Shown here piece after piece: positions 24,843-34,599 of a stretch of 64,000 nt of DNA (the first letter of the stretch is position 1; each line of letters starts with the position of its first letter). The translations under genes were made by a program, and so were the position numbers. Where the stretch lies: assembly GCF_001427825.1 (NCBI RefSeq), contig NZ_LMGT01000001.1, forward strand, positions 612,063 to 676,062. Reading direction: 5' to 3'. The notes under the pieces are model-generated. The model was not told the origin of the DNA. It did not search any database and saw only the letters and a program-made list of their open reading frames with translations. Source of the DNA: Brevundimonas sp. Root608 (lineage in GTDB: Bacteria > Pseudomonadota > Alphaproteobacteria > Caulobacterales > Caulobacteraceae).

Positions 24843-27800
24843 TTATTCGCCGGCCGGCGCATCCCCGGGAGCGAGATCGCCCAGGATGTGCGCCAGCTGT
24901 TCACCCGAATAGGGCTTGCGCAGGAACGGCCAGGGTGCGTTCGACAGAGCCGCGTCGACGTCGTCTCCCGCGTAGCCGGACGTCAGGACGATGCGCATGC
25001 CCGGATAGTCGCGCTCGCACCGGCGCGCCAGTTCGATCCCGGTCATGCCGCCGGGCATGACCACATCGCTCAGCATGATGTCGAACCGTTCGCGCTTGAG
25101 CAGATCCAGCGCCTGGGGCGCGGTTTCGACGGCGCGGACCTCCAGTCCCAGCCCCTCCAGCAGTTCGAGCACGACCACGGCGACGCTGACGTCGTCCTCG
25201 ACCAGCAGGAGACGGCGCCCCGCCGTCATCGCCTGGGCGGCGGCGGGCCCGGGTTCGATCGCCGGCGTCGCGCCGTCCGCCAGCGGCGGCAGATACAGCT
25301 TGATTTCGGTTCCGCGCCCGACGGTCGAGGCGATGTGGGCGGCCCCGCCGCTCTGGCGGGCGAAGCCGTAGACCTGGCTCAGACCCAGGCCGGTGCCCTT
25401 GCCCACCGCCTTGGTGGTGAAGAAGGGTTCGAACACCCGGGCGATGACGTCGGGCGGCATGCCGGTCCCGTTGTCCGACACGGTCACGCAGACATAGTCG
25501 CCCGGAGGGAGGTCGGCGACCTCCCCGGCCGCAACGGGGCAGGACATGGTCCGGACCGTGATCCGGCCCTTGTCCCCGACCGCGTCGCGGGCGTTGACGA
25601 CCAGGTTCAGCAGGGCGGCCTCGAACTGGGACGGGTCGACGCTGACCCGGGCCCCGCCGCGGCGCAGCTTGAGCTTGAACTCGACCGCCTCGCCGACGGC
25701 CCGGCGCAGCAGCGGCTCGCTCTCGCGAATCTGGGCGTTCAGGTCGACGGGCTCGGGACGCAGGGCCTGCCGGCGCGAGAAGGCGAGCAGCTGGTGGGTC
25801 AGGCCCTCGCCGCGTCGGGCGGCGGCCAGGGCGGCCTCGCCGAGCTTCTGGCGCTTGGCGGCGTCGTTGGGCGAGCGCAACATGATGTCCAGCGCCCCGA
25901 TGACGACCGTCAGCAGGTTGTTGAAGTCGTGCGCCACGCCTCCGGTCAGGCGGCCCACGGCCTCCATGCGCTGGGCGTGCATCAGGTCGGCCTCGGCCTT
26001 GGCCTTCTCCGCCATCGCCTCGCCGACCCGCTCCTCCAGCAGTTCGTTGATGCGCTTCAGATCGTCCTCGGCGCGCTTGGCTTCGGTGACGTCCACGTTG
26101 GCGCCGACATACCCCTGGAATTTTCCGGCGCCGTCGAACCGGGGCAGGGCCTCGCAGCGCAGCCAGCGTTCGCCCATGACCGGGTGTTGCGTGCGGATCA
26201 GGCTCTCGAAGCGGTCGTGCCGGTCGACCGCGTCGGCGAAGGCGGCGGTGAAGGCTTCGATATCGTCGGGGTGAACGAGACGGCGCCAGCCCTCGGCGAC
26301 GTCCAGTTCCGACTCGATGCCGAAGAAGGTGCGGTAGCGGCGGTTGATGAAGCTGGGCTTGCCCTCGGCGTCGAGCATCCAGATCAGGGCGGGCGCGCTG
26401 TCGGCCACGGTGCGGAACCGGGTCTCGGACTCCACCAGCCGGTCGCTGGTTTCCCGGATGTCCGTCACGTCGAACGCGACGCCGACGAAGCCGAGAACCG
26501 CGCCCCCCGCGCCCAGCCGCGGTCTGGAGAAGGACTTCAGCCAGCGATACTGGCCGTCGTGACGCAGGTAGCGCGCTTCCATCGAAAAGGGCTGACCCGT
26601 CGACTCGCCGGCGAGCGACTCGGCGATGATCCGGTCCTGGTCGTCGGGATGGACGATGCTGCGCCAGTCGGCCAGCCGCGCCTCCTCATAGGTCCCGCCA
26701 TTGAAGGCGACATAGGCCTGGTTGACGAAGGCGCGCGTGCGGTCCTGCTGGGTGACCCAGATGAGAACGGGCGCGGTGTCGGCGATGGCGCGAAAACGCG
26801 CCTCGCTTTCGCGGACCTCGGCCTCGGCGCGGGCCCGTTCGATCTCGGTCCAGGTGCGGACCGCGACCTCCTGCAGAAGGCTGGCTTCCGCCTCGCTCCA
26901 TTCGCGCACGCTGGCATGGTGGGCGTACATGAAGGCCCGCAGGCGTCCAGCCCGAATAACCGGCGCACGCAGCAGAGCCCGCGTTTCCAGCCGCCGGAAG
27001 ACGTCCAGGGCGTCCCTCGTCCGCTCATCCATCTGAACGTCGGGAATGCGAATCAGCCGGCCTTCGGCAAGGTCCGCGATCAGGTCCCCGCCGAGATCCT
27101 CGAGGCGGAATTTCCCTTGGGCGCTGACGACGCCCGCGGTCCAGTCGCGGGTCATGGAGACCACGCCGCGTTCCTCATCCACCTCGCCGTAGCCGACGCG
27201 GTCGGCGCCCAGTTCGGCGCCCACCGCTCGCCCGACCTCGACCATGATCTCTTCGGGGGAAACGAGGTCGCGCAGCCTGTCGGCCAACTCCAGCAGGAAG
27301 CTCTGGCGCCGTTCCAGCGCCGCCAGCGTATCCAGCGCCTCGCGTGTCTCGCTGACGTCGAAGGCCATGCCGACATAGCCGAGGAAGGTCCCGTCGGAGC
27401 CGAACCGCGGATTGACGGAGACGCGCATCCAGCGCCACTTGCCGTTCGCGTGCTGGAACCGGGCCTCGAAGCCATAGGGCAGATGCTGCGGCCGATGGGC
27501 CGCCATCACCGCCTCGACCGCGGCCTGATCGTCCGGATGGACGGTCTGTTTCCAGACGTGGCCCAGTATCTCTTCGGCGGGCCGGCCGTAATATTCCACC
27601 AGGGCCGTGTTGACGAATTCGACCTCGGCGTTCGCATTGGTCATCCACACCGGAGAGGGCGCCGTATCGGCCATCAGGCGGAAGCGGGCGTCGCTCTCGC
27701 CGACGCGGACGTCCGCGGCGGACAGCTCGGCGACCGACTGGTTCAGCTGCGCCACCGTCTTGCGCAGGGAGGCGGCGACGACGGCGACGAACAGCCCTAC

Positions 27801-28148
27801 GACGATGAAATTCGTCGTCGCGATCACGCCCATCGGCGTCGAGATGCCCACACCCTGGGCGCCCGGCCCCGCGATCGCCCAGCCGCCGAGCAGCGCGGCG
27901 ACGACCGTGGTCGCGCCCGCCAGCCGGCCCGCCGCCAGAGCCGCCAGAACCACGCCGGGCAGAAGAATGATGAAGCCGCTTATCTGGCCATAGAAGCCGG
28001 ACAGCGCCCAGCGCAGCGCCAGAACCAGGGCCGCGAAGGCCAGGCCGATCAGGATGTTGATCCACCACGGCCGGGGCGGAATCCGCGCCAGTCCGCTCAG
28101 GGCGGCGTCAGCACTCGACAAATGTTTGGGAAACCCGGCCCCGCTCAC
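24843..28148 (-). CDS. multi-PAS hybrid sensor histidine kinase
   Basis: 1101 residues. Four hydrophobic segments (about 27-125) resemble a MASE-like membrane sensor. A PAS domain (about 150-275), a GAF-like domain (about 285-450) and two further PAS domains (about 455-700) follow. Next are HisKA with His740 in [11 protein letters not shown], HATPase_c ([23 protein letters not shown]), and a C-terminal receiver with [12 protein letters not shown] repeats share the FHPDD-like HPDDQ/HPDDI block. No flavin-binding LOV cysteine motif is seen. It is divergent from dps and has a perfect EcfG-type promoter, so it is probably made under stress. Confidence 0.92.
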   Translation of the reverse strand: MSGAGFPKHLSSADAALSGLARIPPRPWWINILIGLAFAALVLALRWALSGFYGQISGFIILLPGVVLAALAAGRLAGATTVVAALLGGWAIAGPGAQGVGISTPMGVIATTNFIVVGLFVAVVAASLRKTVAQLNQSVAELSAADVRVGESDARFRLMADTAPSPVWMTNANAEVEFVNTALVEYYGRPAEEILGHVWKQTVHPDDQAAVEAVMAAHRPQHLPYGFEARFQHANGKWRWMRVSVNPRFGSDGTFLGYVGMAFDVSETREALDTLAALERRQSFLLELADRLRDLVSPEEIMVEVGRAVGAELGADRVGYGEVDEERGVVSMTRDWTAGVVSAQGKFRLEDLGGDLIADLAEGRLIRIPDVQMDERTRDALDVFRRLETRALLRAPVIRAGRLRAFMYAHHASVREWSEAEASLLQEVAVRTWTEIERARAEAEVRESEARFRAIADTAPVLIWVTQQDRTRAFVNQAYVAFNGGTYEEARLADWRSIVHPDDQDRIIAESLAGESTGQPFSMEARYLRHDGQYRWLKSFSRPRLGAGGAVLGFVGVAFDVTDIRETSDRLVESETRFRTVADSAPALIWMLDAEGKPSFINRRYRTFFGIESELDVAEGWRRLVHPDDIEAFTAAFADAVDRHDRFESLIRTQHPVMGERWLRCEALPRFDGAGKFQGYVGANVDVTEAKRAEDDLKRINELLEERVGEAMAEKAKAEADLMHAQRMEAVGRLTGGVAHDFNNLLTVVIGALDIMLRSPNDAAKRQKLGEAALAAARRGEGLTHQLLAFSRRQALRPEPVDLNAQIRESEPLLRRAVGEAVEFKLKLRRGGARVSVDPSQFEAALLNLVVNARDAVGDKGRITVRTMSCPVAAGEVADLPPGDYVCVTVSDNGTGMPPDVIARVFEPFFTTKAVGKGTGLGLSQVYGFARQSGGAAHIASTVGRGTEIKLYLPPLADGATPAIEPGPAAAQAMTAGRRLLLVEDDVSVAVVVLELLEGLGLEVRAVETAPQALDLLKRERFDIMLSDVVMPGGMTGIELARRCERDYPGMRIVLTSGYAGDDVDAALSNAPWPFLRKPYSGEQLAHILGDLAPGDAPAGE

Positions 28149-28185
28149 TCAACAGCCCCCGCTCGCGCCCTGCGCGATCCGCTGC

Positions 28186-28210
28186 AACGTATTGGGAAGC
28201 ATCACGTTCC
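28186..28210 (-). promoter_or_regulatory. EcfG-type promoter of the PAS kinase, perfect match
   Basis: Read on the minus strand, GGAAC (28210-28206) and CGTT (28189-28186) are separated by exactly 16 bases. This fits GGAAC-N16/17-CGTT without mismatch. The predicted transcript start is about 30 bases before the kinase ATG. On the opposite strand a two-mismatch version, GGAAG-N17-CGTC, overlaps it and points at dps. Confidence 0.7.
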
Positions 28211-28317
28211 CTCAAGCGTCGCCATTCGCCCCGCTGTCGCACGAACGCCCGGTCTTGGCGAATGCCCCCGCCATGCCCACCTGCGTACTGACCGTTTCAA
28301 TCCCCCGAGGAGCCCGC

Positions 28318-28797
28318 ATGACCGCCACGATCGACACCGGCCTGACAAAGACCGAGCGCGCCGACGTCGCCCAGGAACTGACCAAGGTGCTGGCCGACAG
28401 TTTCGCCGTCTATCTGAAGACCCACGGCTATCACTGGAACGTCCGCGGGCCCGAGTTCTTCAGCTTCCACAATCTGCTGGAGCAGCAGTACCGCGACATC
28501 TGGGCCGCGCTCGACGACCTCGCCGAACGCATCCGCGCCTTGGGCGTCCTGGCGCCGCAAAGCTTTTCGGGATTCGGCAACCTGACCTCGATCAAGGATG
28601 GAGACCCCGAGAAGGAGGCGACCGCCATGCTCAAGGAGCTGATGCAGGACCACGAAACCCTGATCGCCACCACGCGCAAGGCGCTTGAGGTCGCCGACGA
28701 AGCCGGCGACGAGGCGTCGGCCGACCTGATGACGCAGCGGCTGGCGGCGCATGAGAAGTTCGCCTGGATGCTGCGGTCCACCCTCGGGGGACGTTGA
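28318..28797 (+). CDS. dps: DNA protection during starvation protein Dps
   Basis: A 159-residue ferritin-like protein that forms a 12-mer, oxidises Fe(II) with peroxide and shields DNA. The ferroxidase signature is clear: THGYHWNVRGPEFF, then HNLLEQQYRDIWAALDDLAE with the Asp and Glu ligands. The ATG at 28318 has CGAGGAG upstream; the open frame further upstream is not Dps-like. It is divergent from the stress-type kinase and is followed by a hairpin. Confidence 0.96.
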   Translation: MTATIDTGLTKTERADVAQELTKVLADSFAVYLKTHGYHWNVRGPEFFSFHNLLEQQYRDIWAALDDLAERIRALGVLAPQSFSGFGNLTSIKDGDPEKEATAMLKELMQDHETLIATTRKALEVADEAGDEASADLMTQRLAAHEKFAWMLRSTLGGR

Positions 28798-28810
28798 GGC
28801 TTGACCTAAC

Positions 28811-28835
28811 GGCGCTTTTCCGCCTGAAAAGCGCC
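28811..28835 (+). terminator. hairpin after dps
   Basis: GGCGCTTTTC and GAAAAGCGCC form a perfect 10-bp stem with a CGCCT loop, 13 bases past the dps stop. There is no T-tract after it, so termination may be partial. It probably insulates dps from the hydrolase gene that follows. Confidence 0.6.
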
Positions 28836-28914
28836 CCGCTTGCCGGGCATGGAAGACATTGGGTGGCCCAGGCCGCCTCTGGAGCTGGATTTGGCCGCAA
28901 TCGACTGGAGATCG

Positions 28915-30081
28915 ATGCTGAAAGGCACGCGACGGCTGGCCGCCGGCGCGCCCGTGGTGGTGGCCGCCTTCGGCGTGGCCATGGCCGCCAGCTCGACTCC
29001 CCGACCCGAAATCGACCGCCGCGCCGAGGTCGTCCGGGCCCTGACAAGGGGCGACCTGGGGGCCCACGGCATGGCGGCCATCACGGGCCGCATGGATCCG
29101 TCGCAACTGGCCGTGGCGCTGCGTCACGATCCGGGTGAGCGCCAGCCCGCGCTGTACGGCCTGACGCCGGGCTGGGAAAGCCTGACCCTGGCGGGCCGGC
29201 CGACGCTGGAGTTCGGCGCCACGGGCCTGGACGCCATGAAGCTGAACGCCGCGACGCCGAACGCCTCGCAGTATCTGCGCGTGGCCGCCCCCTTCATCTT
29301 CAAGCCCGCCACGGCCGAGGATCGCCGCCGGGCCCTGCGCTGCCTGACCCAGGGCGTCTATTACGAGGCGGCGCTGGAACCCACCGCGGGCCAGGAGGCC
29401 GTGGCCCAGGTCATCCTGAACCGCGTGCGTGACCCGAACTACGCCAACACCATCTGCGGCGTGGTGTTCGAGGGGGCTGAGCGGACGACGGGTTGTCAGT
29501 TCAGCTTCACCTGCGACGGCGCCCTGGGCCAGGCCCCGGTCGGCTGGGCGTGGCAGCGCGCGAAACGGGTCGCGGAACAGGCCCTGGCCGGTCATGTGTC
29601 GGCCGCGGTCGGCACGGCGACCCACTATCACGCCGACTATGTGCATCCGTGGTGGTCGCCGACGCTGAACAAGCTGACCCAGATCGGCGCGCACATCTTC
29701 TACCGCTGGAAGGGCGTCTACGGAGAACCCGCCGCCTTCAGCCAGCGTTATTCCGGCCGCGAGCCCCTGATCGACGAAGCCCGCTTCTCGCGGCCGCGCA
29801 TCCAGCTCGCCACCGCCGCGGAAGCCGAAAAGGCGCTGGCCGAGGCCGCCGCCAATGGGGAAACCGCGATGCGGACCGTCGAGATCGACGGCCAGACCCG
29901 CGTCGTCGGCGTCGCCTCCCTGGGCGGACGCCGTCAGGCCTCGGCGTCCGACATCGCGGCCATCAACGAGCGGCTGGCAGCCTTCGAAGCCCCGGCCGCA
30001 CCCTCACCCGAGACGCCGGGTGCGGTTGCTCCAGGCGTGACGCCCATGGCGGTCGAGGAAGTCGGTCGCCCGGGCGCCTGA
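28915..30081 (+). CDS. SleB-type cell wall hydrolase
   Basis: Second hydrolase of this type in the window, with the same domain blocks: CLTQGVYYEAALEPTAG, AVAQVILNRVRDPNY, CGVVFEGAERTTGCQFSFTC and ATHYHADYVHPWW. One hydrophobic segment (about residues 8-24) should export or anchor it. The ATG at 28915 has GGAG five bases upstream. An ATG at 28849 would extend the protein by 22 residues but overlaps no better signal. The catalytic block of this copy reads YYEAALE rather than YYEARGE, keeping the Glu. The C-terminal third is Ala/Pro-rich. It probably acts on peptidoglycan. Confidence 0.82.
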   Translation: MLKGTRRLAAGAPVVVAAFGVAMAASSTPRPEIDRRAEVVRALTRGDLGAHGMAAITGRMDPSQLAVALRHDPGERQPALYGLTPGWESLTLAGRPTLEFGATGLDAMKLNAATPNASQYLRVAAPFIFKPATAEDRRRALRCLTQGVYYEAALEPTAGQEAVAQVILNRVRDPNYANTICGVVFEGAERTTGCQFSFTCDGALGQAPVGWAWQRAKRVAEQALAGHVSAAVGTATHYHADYVHPWWSPTLNKLTQIGAHIFYRWKGVYGEPAAFSQRYSGREPLIDEARFSRPRIQLATAAEAEKALAEAAANGETAMRTVEIDGQTRVVGVASLGGRRQASASDIAAINERLAAFEAPAAPSPETPGAVAPGVTPMAVEEVGRPGA

Positions 30082-30137
30082 CGTCCGCCACGCCTTCAAG
30101 CTTTGCAACGGCGACGGCATTTGGGCATTACCTGCGG

Positions 30138-31688
30138 ATGACCACGACCGCCTGGACCGAGACGGATCGCCTAGCGGCCCTCAAATCCTATGACATCCTC
30201 GATTCAGAACGTGAGCCCGCGTTTGACGACATCACGGCCCTGGTGGCCCGGCTGTGCGACGCCCCGATCGCCGTGGTCAACCTGATCGACGCCGACCGGC
30301 AATGGTTCAAGTCCGAGGTCGGCCTGGGCGTGCGCGAGACGCCGCTGGAAACCTCCTTCTGTCGCCACGCCCTGTTGGAACAGGACCGGCTGGTCGTCCC
30401 GGACGCGACGCAGGACCCGCGGTTCGCCTGCAATCCCTTGGTGACGGCGCCCCAGGGCCTGAAATTCTACGCCGGCGTCCTGCTGAAGGACGAGTCCGGC
30501 CTGCCGCTCGGCACGCTGTGCGTGCTGGACGCCCGGCCACGGCCCGAGGGGTTGACGCCGCTCCAGACCGAGGCGCTGGAGGTGCTGGCCCGCCAGGTGA
30601 TGAATCTGCTGAACCTGCGCAAGGCGCTGGCGGCGGGCCGTCGCGCCGACGCGGATCTGGTGACGACCGCCGCCGCCCTCGCGGAAAGCGAGGCCCGGTT
30701 CCGCGCCATCGCCGACTCCATGCCGCAGATGGTCTGGTCAACGCAGCCGGACGGCTTCCACGACTACTACAATGCGCGCTGGTACGAATTCACCGGCGTG
30801 CCCGCGGGATCGACTGACGGCGAGGGCTGGAACGGCATGTTCCATCCCGACGATCAGGCGCGGGCCTGGGCCCGGTGGAGCCATTCGCTGGAAACCGGCG
30901 AACCTTACGAGATCGAATACCGGTTGCGGCGCGCCGACGGCGTCTATCGCTGGACGCTGGGCCGCGCCTCGCCGATCCGCAACGACAAGGGCGAGATCAC
31001 GCGCTGGTTCGGCACCTGCACGGACATCGAGGATCTCAAGCGGATGGTCGATTCCAAGGACCTGCTGAGCCAGGAGCTGAGCCATCGCATCAAGAACATC
31101 TTCGCCGTCGTCTCGGCCCTGATCGCCCTGTCCGCGCGCCAGTTCCCCGAGGCGAAGGCGTTCGCGGCGGCGGTGCGGACGCGCATCAACGCCCTCGCCC
31201 GGGCGCATGAGTTCGTCCGGCCGCATACGGACGCCTCGCGTCCCACCGTGGGGACGATGACGCTGCATGCCTTCCTCAACGACCTGTTCAAGCCCTATGC
31301 GGCGCTTGATGGCCGGATGCGGGTGTCGGTGACCGGCAACGACGCCGTGTTCGACGACCAGGCCGCCACCTCGGTGGCCCTGCTGTTCCACGAACTGGCC
31401 ACCAACGCCGCGAAATACGGGGCCCTGTCCGCCGAGGACGGGACGGTCACCCTGGACACGCGCACCGAGGGGGACCGGTTCATCCTGGTGTGGGAAGAGC
31501 GGGGCGGGCCGCCGGTCGGGGGCGAGCCGACGCGGGTGGGGTTCGGCTCCTCGCTGGCCACCCTGTCGGTCGAAAACCAGCTCGGCGGGCGTCTGGAACG
31601 CGTATGGGCGCCGGAGGGACTGCGCGTGACCGCCGACCTGCCGGCCACCGCCCTGTCACGACGCCGCGCTGCACAAATTGTCGCATAA
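30138..31688 (+). CDS. GAF-PAS HWE-family sensor histidine kinase
   Basis: A soluble 516-residue kinase. A GAF domain (about 20-160, with the common IDADRQWFKS and LLKDESGLPLGTLCVLD) is followed by a PAS domain (about 185-300, with FHPDDQARAW). The phospho-acceptor His316 is in QELSHRIKNIFAVV. The N box HELATNAAKYGAL and the WEERGG motif define the HWE/HisKA_2 class, the type that often feeds the alphaproteobacterial general stress response. The ATG at 30138 starts the conserved protein; the frame is open far upstream inside the hydrolase gene. A stand-alone receiver gene follows 100 bases later. Confidence 0.92.
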   Translation: MTTTAWTETDRLAALKSYDILDSEREPAFDDITALVARLCDAPIAVVNLIDADRQWFKSEVGLGVRETPLETSFCRHALLEQDRLVVPDATQDPRFACNPLVTAPQGLKFYAGVLLKDESGLPLGTLCVLDARPRPEGLTPLQTEALEVLARQVMNLLNLRKALAAGRRADADLVTTAAALAESEARFRAIADSMPQMVWSTQPDGFHDYYNARWYEFTGVPAGSTDGEGWNGMFHPDDQARAWARWSHSLETGEPYEIEYRLRRADGVYRWTLGRASPIRNDKGEITRWFGTCTDIEDLKRMVDSKDLLSQELSHRIKNIFAVVSALIALSARQFPEAKAFAAAVRTRINALARAHEFVRPHTDASRPTVGTMTLHAFLNDLFKPYAALDGRMRVSVTGNDAVFDDQAATSVALLFHELATNAAKYGALSAEDGTVTLDTRTEGDRFILVWEERGGPPVGGEPTRVGFGSSLATLSVENQLGGRLERVWAPEGLRVTADLPATALSRRRAAQIVA

Positions 31689-31788
31689 CCGCGATTCGTC
31701 GCAACCGCCATCGGCGGGTCGCGTTGATTTAACCAGTTAGTCCGTACGGTTACGGACGGCCGAACGAGATTGAAACGTCTGAACACCG

Positions 31789-32196
31789 ATGAGTGCGCGT
31801 ATCCTTGTCATTGAAGACGAAGCCTTGGTGGCCATGGAGCTGCGCTTCGTCCTGGAAGATCTCGGCCATGAAGTGGTCGGGACCGCGGCCGACGCGCAGA
31901 CCGCGCTCCGCCTGGTTCACGAGACTGACGTCGATCTCGCCCTCGTTGACATCCATCTGTCCGACGGTCCGACCGGAATCGAACTGGGTCGCGAGCTCGG
32001 ACAGAAATTGGGCGTGACCGTTCTGTTCATGACCGCCAACCCCGGCATGGTGCGCAGCGGCGTGGCCGGCACGATCGGCGTGCTGTCCAAGCCGACCGAC
32101 GAGCGCGCCGTGCAGACGGCGGTCGACTACGCCCTGCGCCGCCGGGCCGGACGGCCGGTCGAATACGCGCCGCCTGAACTGCAGTTGTTCGGCTGA
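31789..32196 (+). CDS. single-domain response regulator
   Basis: A 135-residue receiver-only protein. The acidic pair is in IEDEALV, the phospho-acceptor is Asp54 in LALVDIHLSDG, the Thr is in LFMTANP, and the Lys is in LSKPTDE. There is no output domain, so it acts by phosphotransfer or protein contact. It lies 100 bases downstream of the HWE kinase on the same strand and is its most likely partner. It converges with trxB. Confidence 0.9.
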   Translation: MSARILVIEDEALVAMELRFVLEDLGHEVVGTAADAQTALRLVHETDVDLALVDIHLSDGPTGIELGRELGQKLGVTVLFMTANPGMVRSGVAGTIGVLSKPTDERAVQTAVDYALRRRAGRPVEYAPPELQLFG

Positions 32197-32202
32197 CGCC
32201 GG

Positions 32203-33213
32203 CTACCAGACGCCGATCTTTTCCGCCTGTTTGTGCGAAATGGGCTGGTGCGCCTTCGCGTGGTCTTCCTCGGCGAGGAAGCGGACGGCTTCCAGAGCCG
32301 CCATGCATCCCATGCCGGCGGCGGTGACGGCCTGGCGGTAGATGTCGTCGGTCACGTCGCCCGCGGCCCAGACGCCTTCGATGGCCGTGGCCGTCGTGCC
32401 AGGTTTCACTACCAGATAGCCGCCCTGCTTGGTTTCCAGCTGGCCGGCGAACAGTTCCGACGACGGCGCATGACCGATGGCGATGAAGACCCCGTCCGCC
32501 GACAGGTCGCGGGTTTCCCCCGTCCTGACGTTCTTGAGCCGGGCCCCGGTGACGTTGACCCCGCCCATGGCGTTGGTCTCGCCCAGAATCTCGTCGATGG
32601 CGTTGTCCCAGACGACCTCGACCTTCGGGTTCGAGAACAGCCGGTCCTGCAGGATGCGCTCGGCCCGGAACTCGTCGCGGCGGTGCACGACGGTGACCTT
32701 CGAGGCGAAATTGGTCAGGAACAGCGCCTCCTCGACCGCGGTGTTGCCGCCGCCGACCACGATCACGTCCTTGCCGCGGTAGAAGAAGCCGTCGCAGGTG
32801 GCGCAGGCGGAGACGCCGAAGCCCTGGTATCTGGCCTCGCTCTCCAGCCCCAGCCATTTGGCCTGGGCGCCGGTGGAGATGATCACCGTTTCGGCCAGCA
32901 TCTCCGTCCCGGAATCCAGCGTCAGGCGGAAGGGCCGTTGCGACAGGTCCGCCTTGACCACGATGTCCTCGATGATCTCGGTCCCGACGTGTTCGGCCTG
33001 GGCGCGCATCTGCTCCATCAGCCAGGGGCCCTGGATGACGTCGGCGAAGCCGGGATAGTTTTCGACATCGGTCGTGATGGTCAGCTGCCCGCCGGGCTGC
33101 AGGCCGGCGATGACGACGGGCTTCAGCATGGCGCGCGCGGCGTAGATGGCCGCGGTCCAGCCGGCGGGGCCGGAGCCGATGATGGCGACGCGGACGGTTC
33201 TCAAGGTGCTCAT
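32203..33213 (-). CDS. trxB: thioredoxin-disulfide reductase
   Basis: NADPH-dependent flavoenzyme that keeps thioredoxin reduced. The 336 residues show the FAD motif IIGSGPAGWTAAIYAAR, the redox-active CATC in SACATCDGFFY, the NADPH motif VVGGGNTAVEEA and the C-terminal GVWAAGDVTDD. The length is typical. It is transcribed alone, opposite to its neighbours, and converges with the response regulator gene seven bases away. Confidence 0.97.
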   Translation of the reverse strand: MSTLRTVRVAIIGSGPAGWTAAIYAARAMLKPVVIAGLQPGGQLTITTDVENYPGFADVIQGPWLMEQMRAQAEHVGTEIIEDIVVKADLSQRPFRLTLDSGTEMLAETVIISTGAQAKWLGLESEARYQGFGVSACATCDGFFYRGKDVIVVGGGNTAVEEALFLTNFASKVTVVHRRDEFRAERILQDRLFSNPKVEVVWDNAIDEILGETNAMGGVNVTGARLKNVRTGETRDLSADGVFIAIGHAPSSELFAGQLETKQGGYLVVKPGTTATAIEGVWAAGDVTDDIYRQAVTAAGMGCMAALEAVRFLAEEDHAKAHQPISHKQAEKIGVW

Positions 33214-33289
33214 GCCCCTATTTAGGCGCTGATTCCGTCTCGCGCGATGGTAGGTTCCGACTGTTCACAGGTGTGATGGAGGGGACGAT

Positions 33290-33604
33290 ATGGAAGGCCG
33301 CAGTTTCATCGGGGTGGGATTGGCGATCGGCATCGCCGTGGGCACAGCCATCGGCATAGCCATGGACAATCTGGCGATCGGCATCGGTATGGGCGTGGCC
33401 ATCGGGATGGGGCTGGGCGTGGCCCTGGACGCCGCCCAGCAGAAGAAGGCCGGGGGCGCGGAGCGCGATCGCCGGAATGACGGCTCGAACGCCGGTGTCT
33501 ATGGCTCGGACGGCGGGCGCAGCAAGGATGACGGTTCGGACGGGAACGGCTCCGACGGCGGCTCGGACGGGGGCGGCGGAGACGGCGGCGGGGGAGGCGA
33601 CTAG
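33290..33604 (+). CDS. glycine-zipper membrane protein with Gly/Ser/Asp tail
   Basis: 104 residues in two contrasting halves. Residues 6-46 are hydrophobic with small residues every fourth position (GIAVGTAIGIA, GIGMGVAIGMGLGVAL), a pattern for tightly packed membrane helices. Residues 50-104 are polar and collapse into Gly/Asp/Ser repeats at the end. GGAGGGGA precedes the ATG. The stop overlaps the stop of the convergent ELM1-like gene by four bases. No family is recognised. Confidence 0.7.
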   Translation: MEGRSFIGVGLAIGIAVGTAIGIAMDNLAIGIGMGVAIGMGLGVALDAAQQKKAGGAERDRRNDGSNAGVYGSDGGRSKDDGSDGNGSDGGSDGGGGDGGGGGD

Positions 33605-34599
33605 GCGCGCTTCATCCGCTCGAGCACGGTTCGCGCCGCGCGCGCGGTCTCGTCCAACGGCGCATAGGTCCAGGCTTCCAGCGTCCCGTCGAACGGCCGA
33701 GCCGCGCCGTGCGCATGCAGGTCGGCGTGCAGGCGAGCGAACTTGTCCGCCGGCTTCAGCGGGATCATCGGCAGGATGTGCACCGGCTTGCCGGTCGAGG
33801 CCGCCTCGGCCGCCATATTGGCGCTGTCCTCTGTGACCAGCACATGGTCGGCCTGGTCGAGGAAGGCGAAATAGGGGTTCGCGCCCGCGCCGTCCCAGAT
33901 CAGGCCCGGCAGACGGGCCAGCCGTTCCATCATCGCCGCCTTCGCCGTCCCGGGGGTGCGGCGCGAGAAGGTCAGCATCAATGAGCCGTCCGTCGCCTCG
34001 ACCGCCCTGGCGATCCGGTCGGCGAGATCGGCGGCATGGGCGTCGGTGAGGTCGAAGGCCCTGGAACGCCCCCCGATCAGCGCCGCGACACGGGGATGGG
34101 GCAGGGCGGCCAGCTGGTCCGCGAAGGTGGCCGAGCCCTCGGCGAGCCGGTCGGGCGTGACGCGATGCGGCGATCCGGTGATCGACAGCACGTTCGGGCC
34201 TTCGACCGGGTCATGGGCGGGGGCGACGATCAGGTCATAGGCGGCGTTGCGCCAGCGGGGGTCCTGGGTCTGGACCACGAAGGTCCGCCCTCCCGAGGCC
34301 GCCCGGACGCGGGCGGATATCGGCAGGGTGGCGCGCCCGGTGGCGATCCACAGGTCAGGCCAGGCCTCGCCCGCGGCCGGTTCCGTGGGATCGGAGGACA
34401 GGTCCAGCATCCACGACGTCTTCATGGCCGAGGGCAGCTTGTCGAAAGCGGCCCGCCAGCGGATGCGTTTGACGGTGATGTCGGATGGAAAAAGGCGCTG
34501 GACGGCTTCCGCCAGACCCAGCGCCTGATTTTCCATGCCGGCGCGGCCGTCGGAGACGACCCAGACGGAGAGCGGGGGCTGGTCTGCCCCTACTTCCAC
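33601..34599 (-). CDS. mitochondrial fission ELM1-family protein
   Basis: A 332-residue protein of the ELM1/DUF1022 family, recognised from [20 protein letters not shown], the central [12 protein letters not shown] and the C-terminal [26 protein letters not shown]. The last block has the look of a GT-B glycosyltransferase nucleotide-sugar site. Plant ELM1 recruits a dynamin to mitochondria; the bacterial role is unknown, and a glycosyltransferase activity is plausible. The start is GTG at 34599, overlapping the end of greA by 10 bases, so it is cotranslated with greA. Confidence 0.88.
   Translation of the reverse strand: MEVGADQPPLSVWVVSDGRAGMENQALGLAEAVQRLFPSDITVKRIRWRAAFDKLPSAMKTSWMLDLSSDPTEPAAGEAWPDLWIATGRATLPISARVRAASGGRTFVVQTQDPRWRNAAYDLIVAPAHDPVEGPNVLSITGSPHRVTPDRLAEGSATFADQLAALPHPRVAALIGGRSRAFDLTDAHAADLADRIARAVEATDGSLMLTFSRRTPGTAKAAMMERLARLPGLIWDGAGANPYFAFLDQADHVLVTEDSANMAAEAASTGKPVHILPMIPLKPADKFARLHADLHAHGAARPFDGTLEAWTYAPLDETARAARTVLERMKRA

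Noticed and set aside
24888..28688. 1266-codon plus-strand frame opposite the PAS kinase
   Set aside because: Antisense to recognisable kinase domains and running into dps in the wrong frame; no conserved protein feature.
31701..31725. EcfG-like site GCAAC-N16-CGTT before the response regulator gene
   Set aside because: It has one mismatch in the key -35 element, and such sites are expected many times by chance; not strong enough to list as a promoter.
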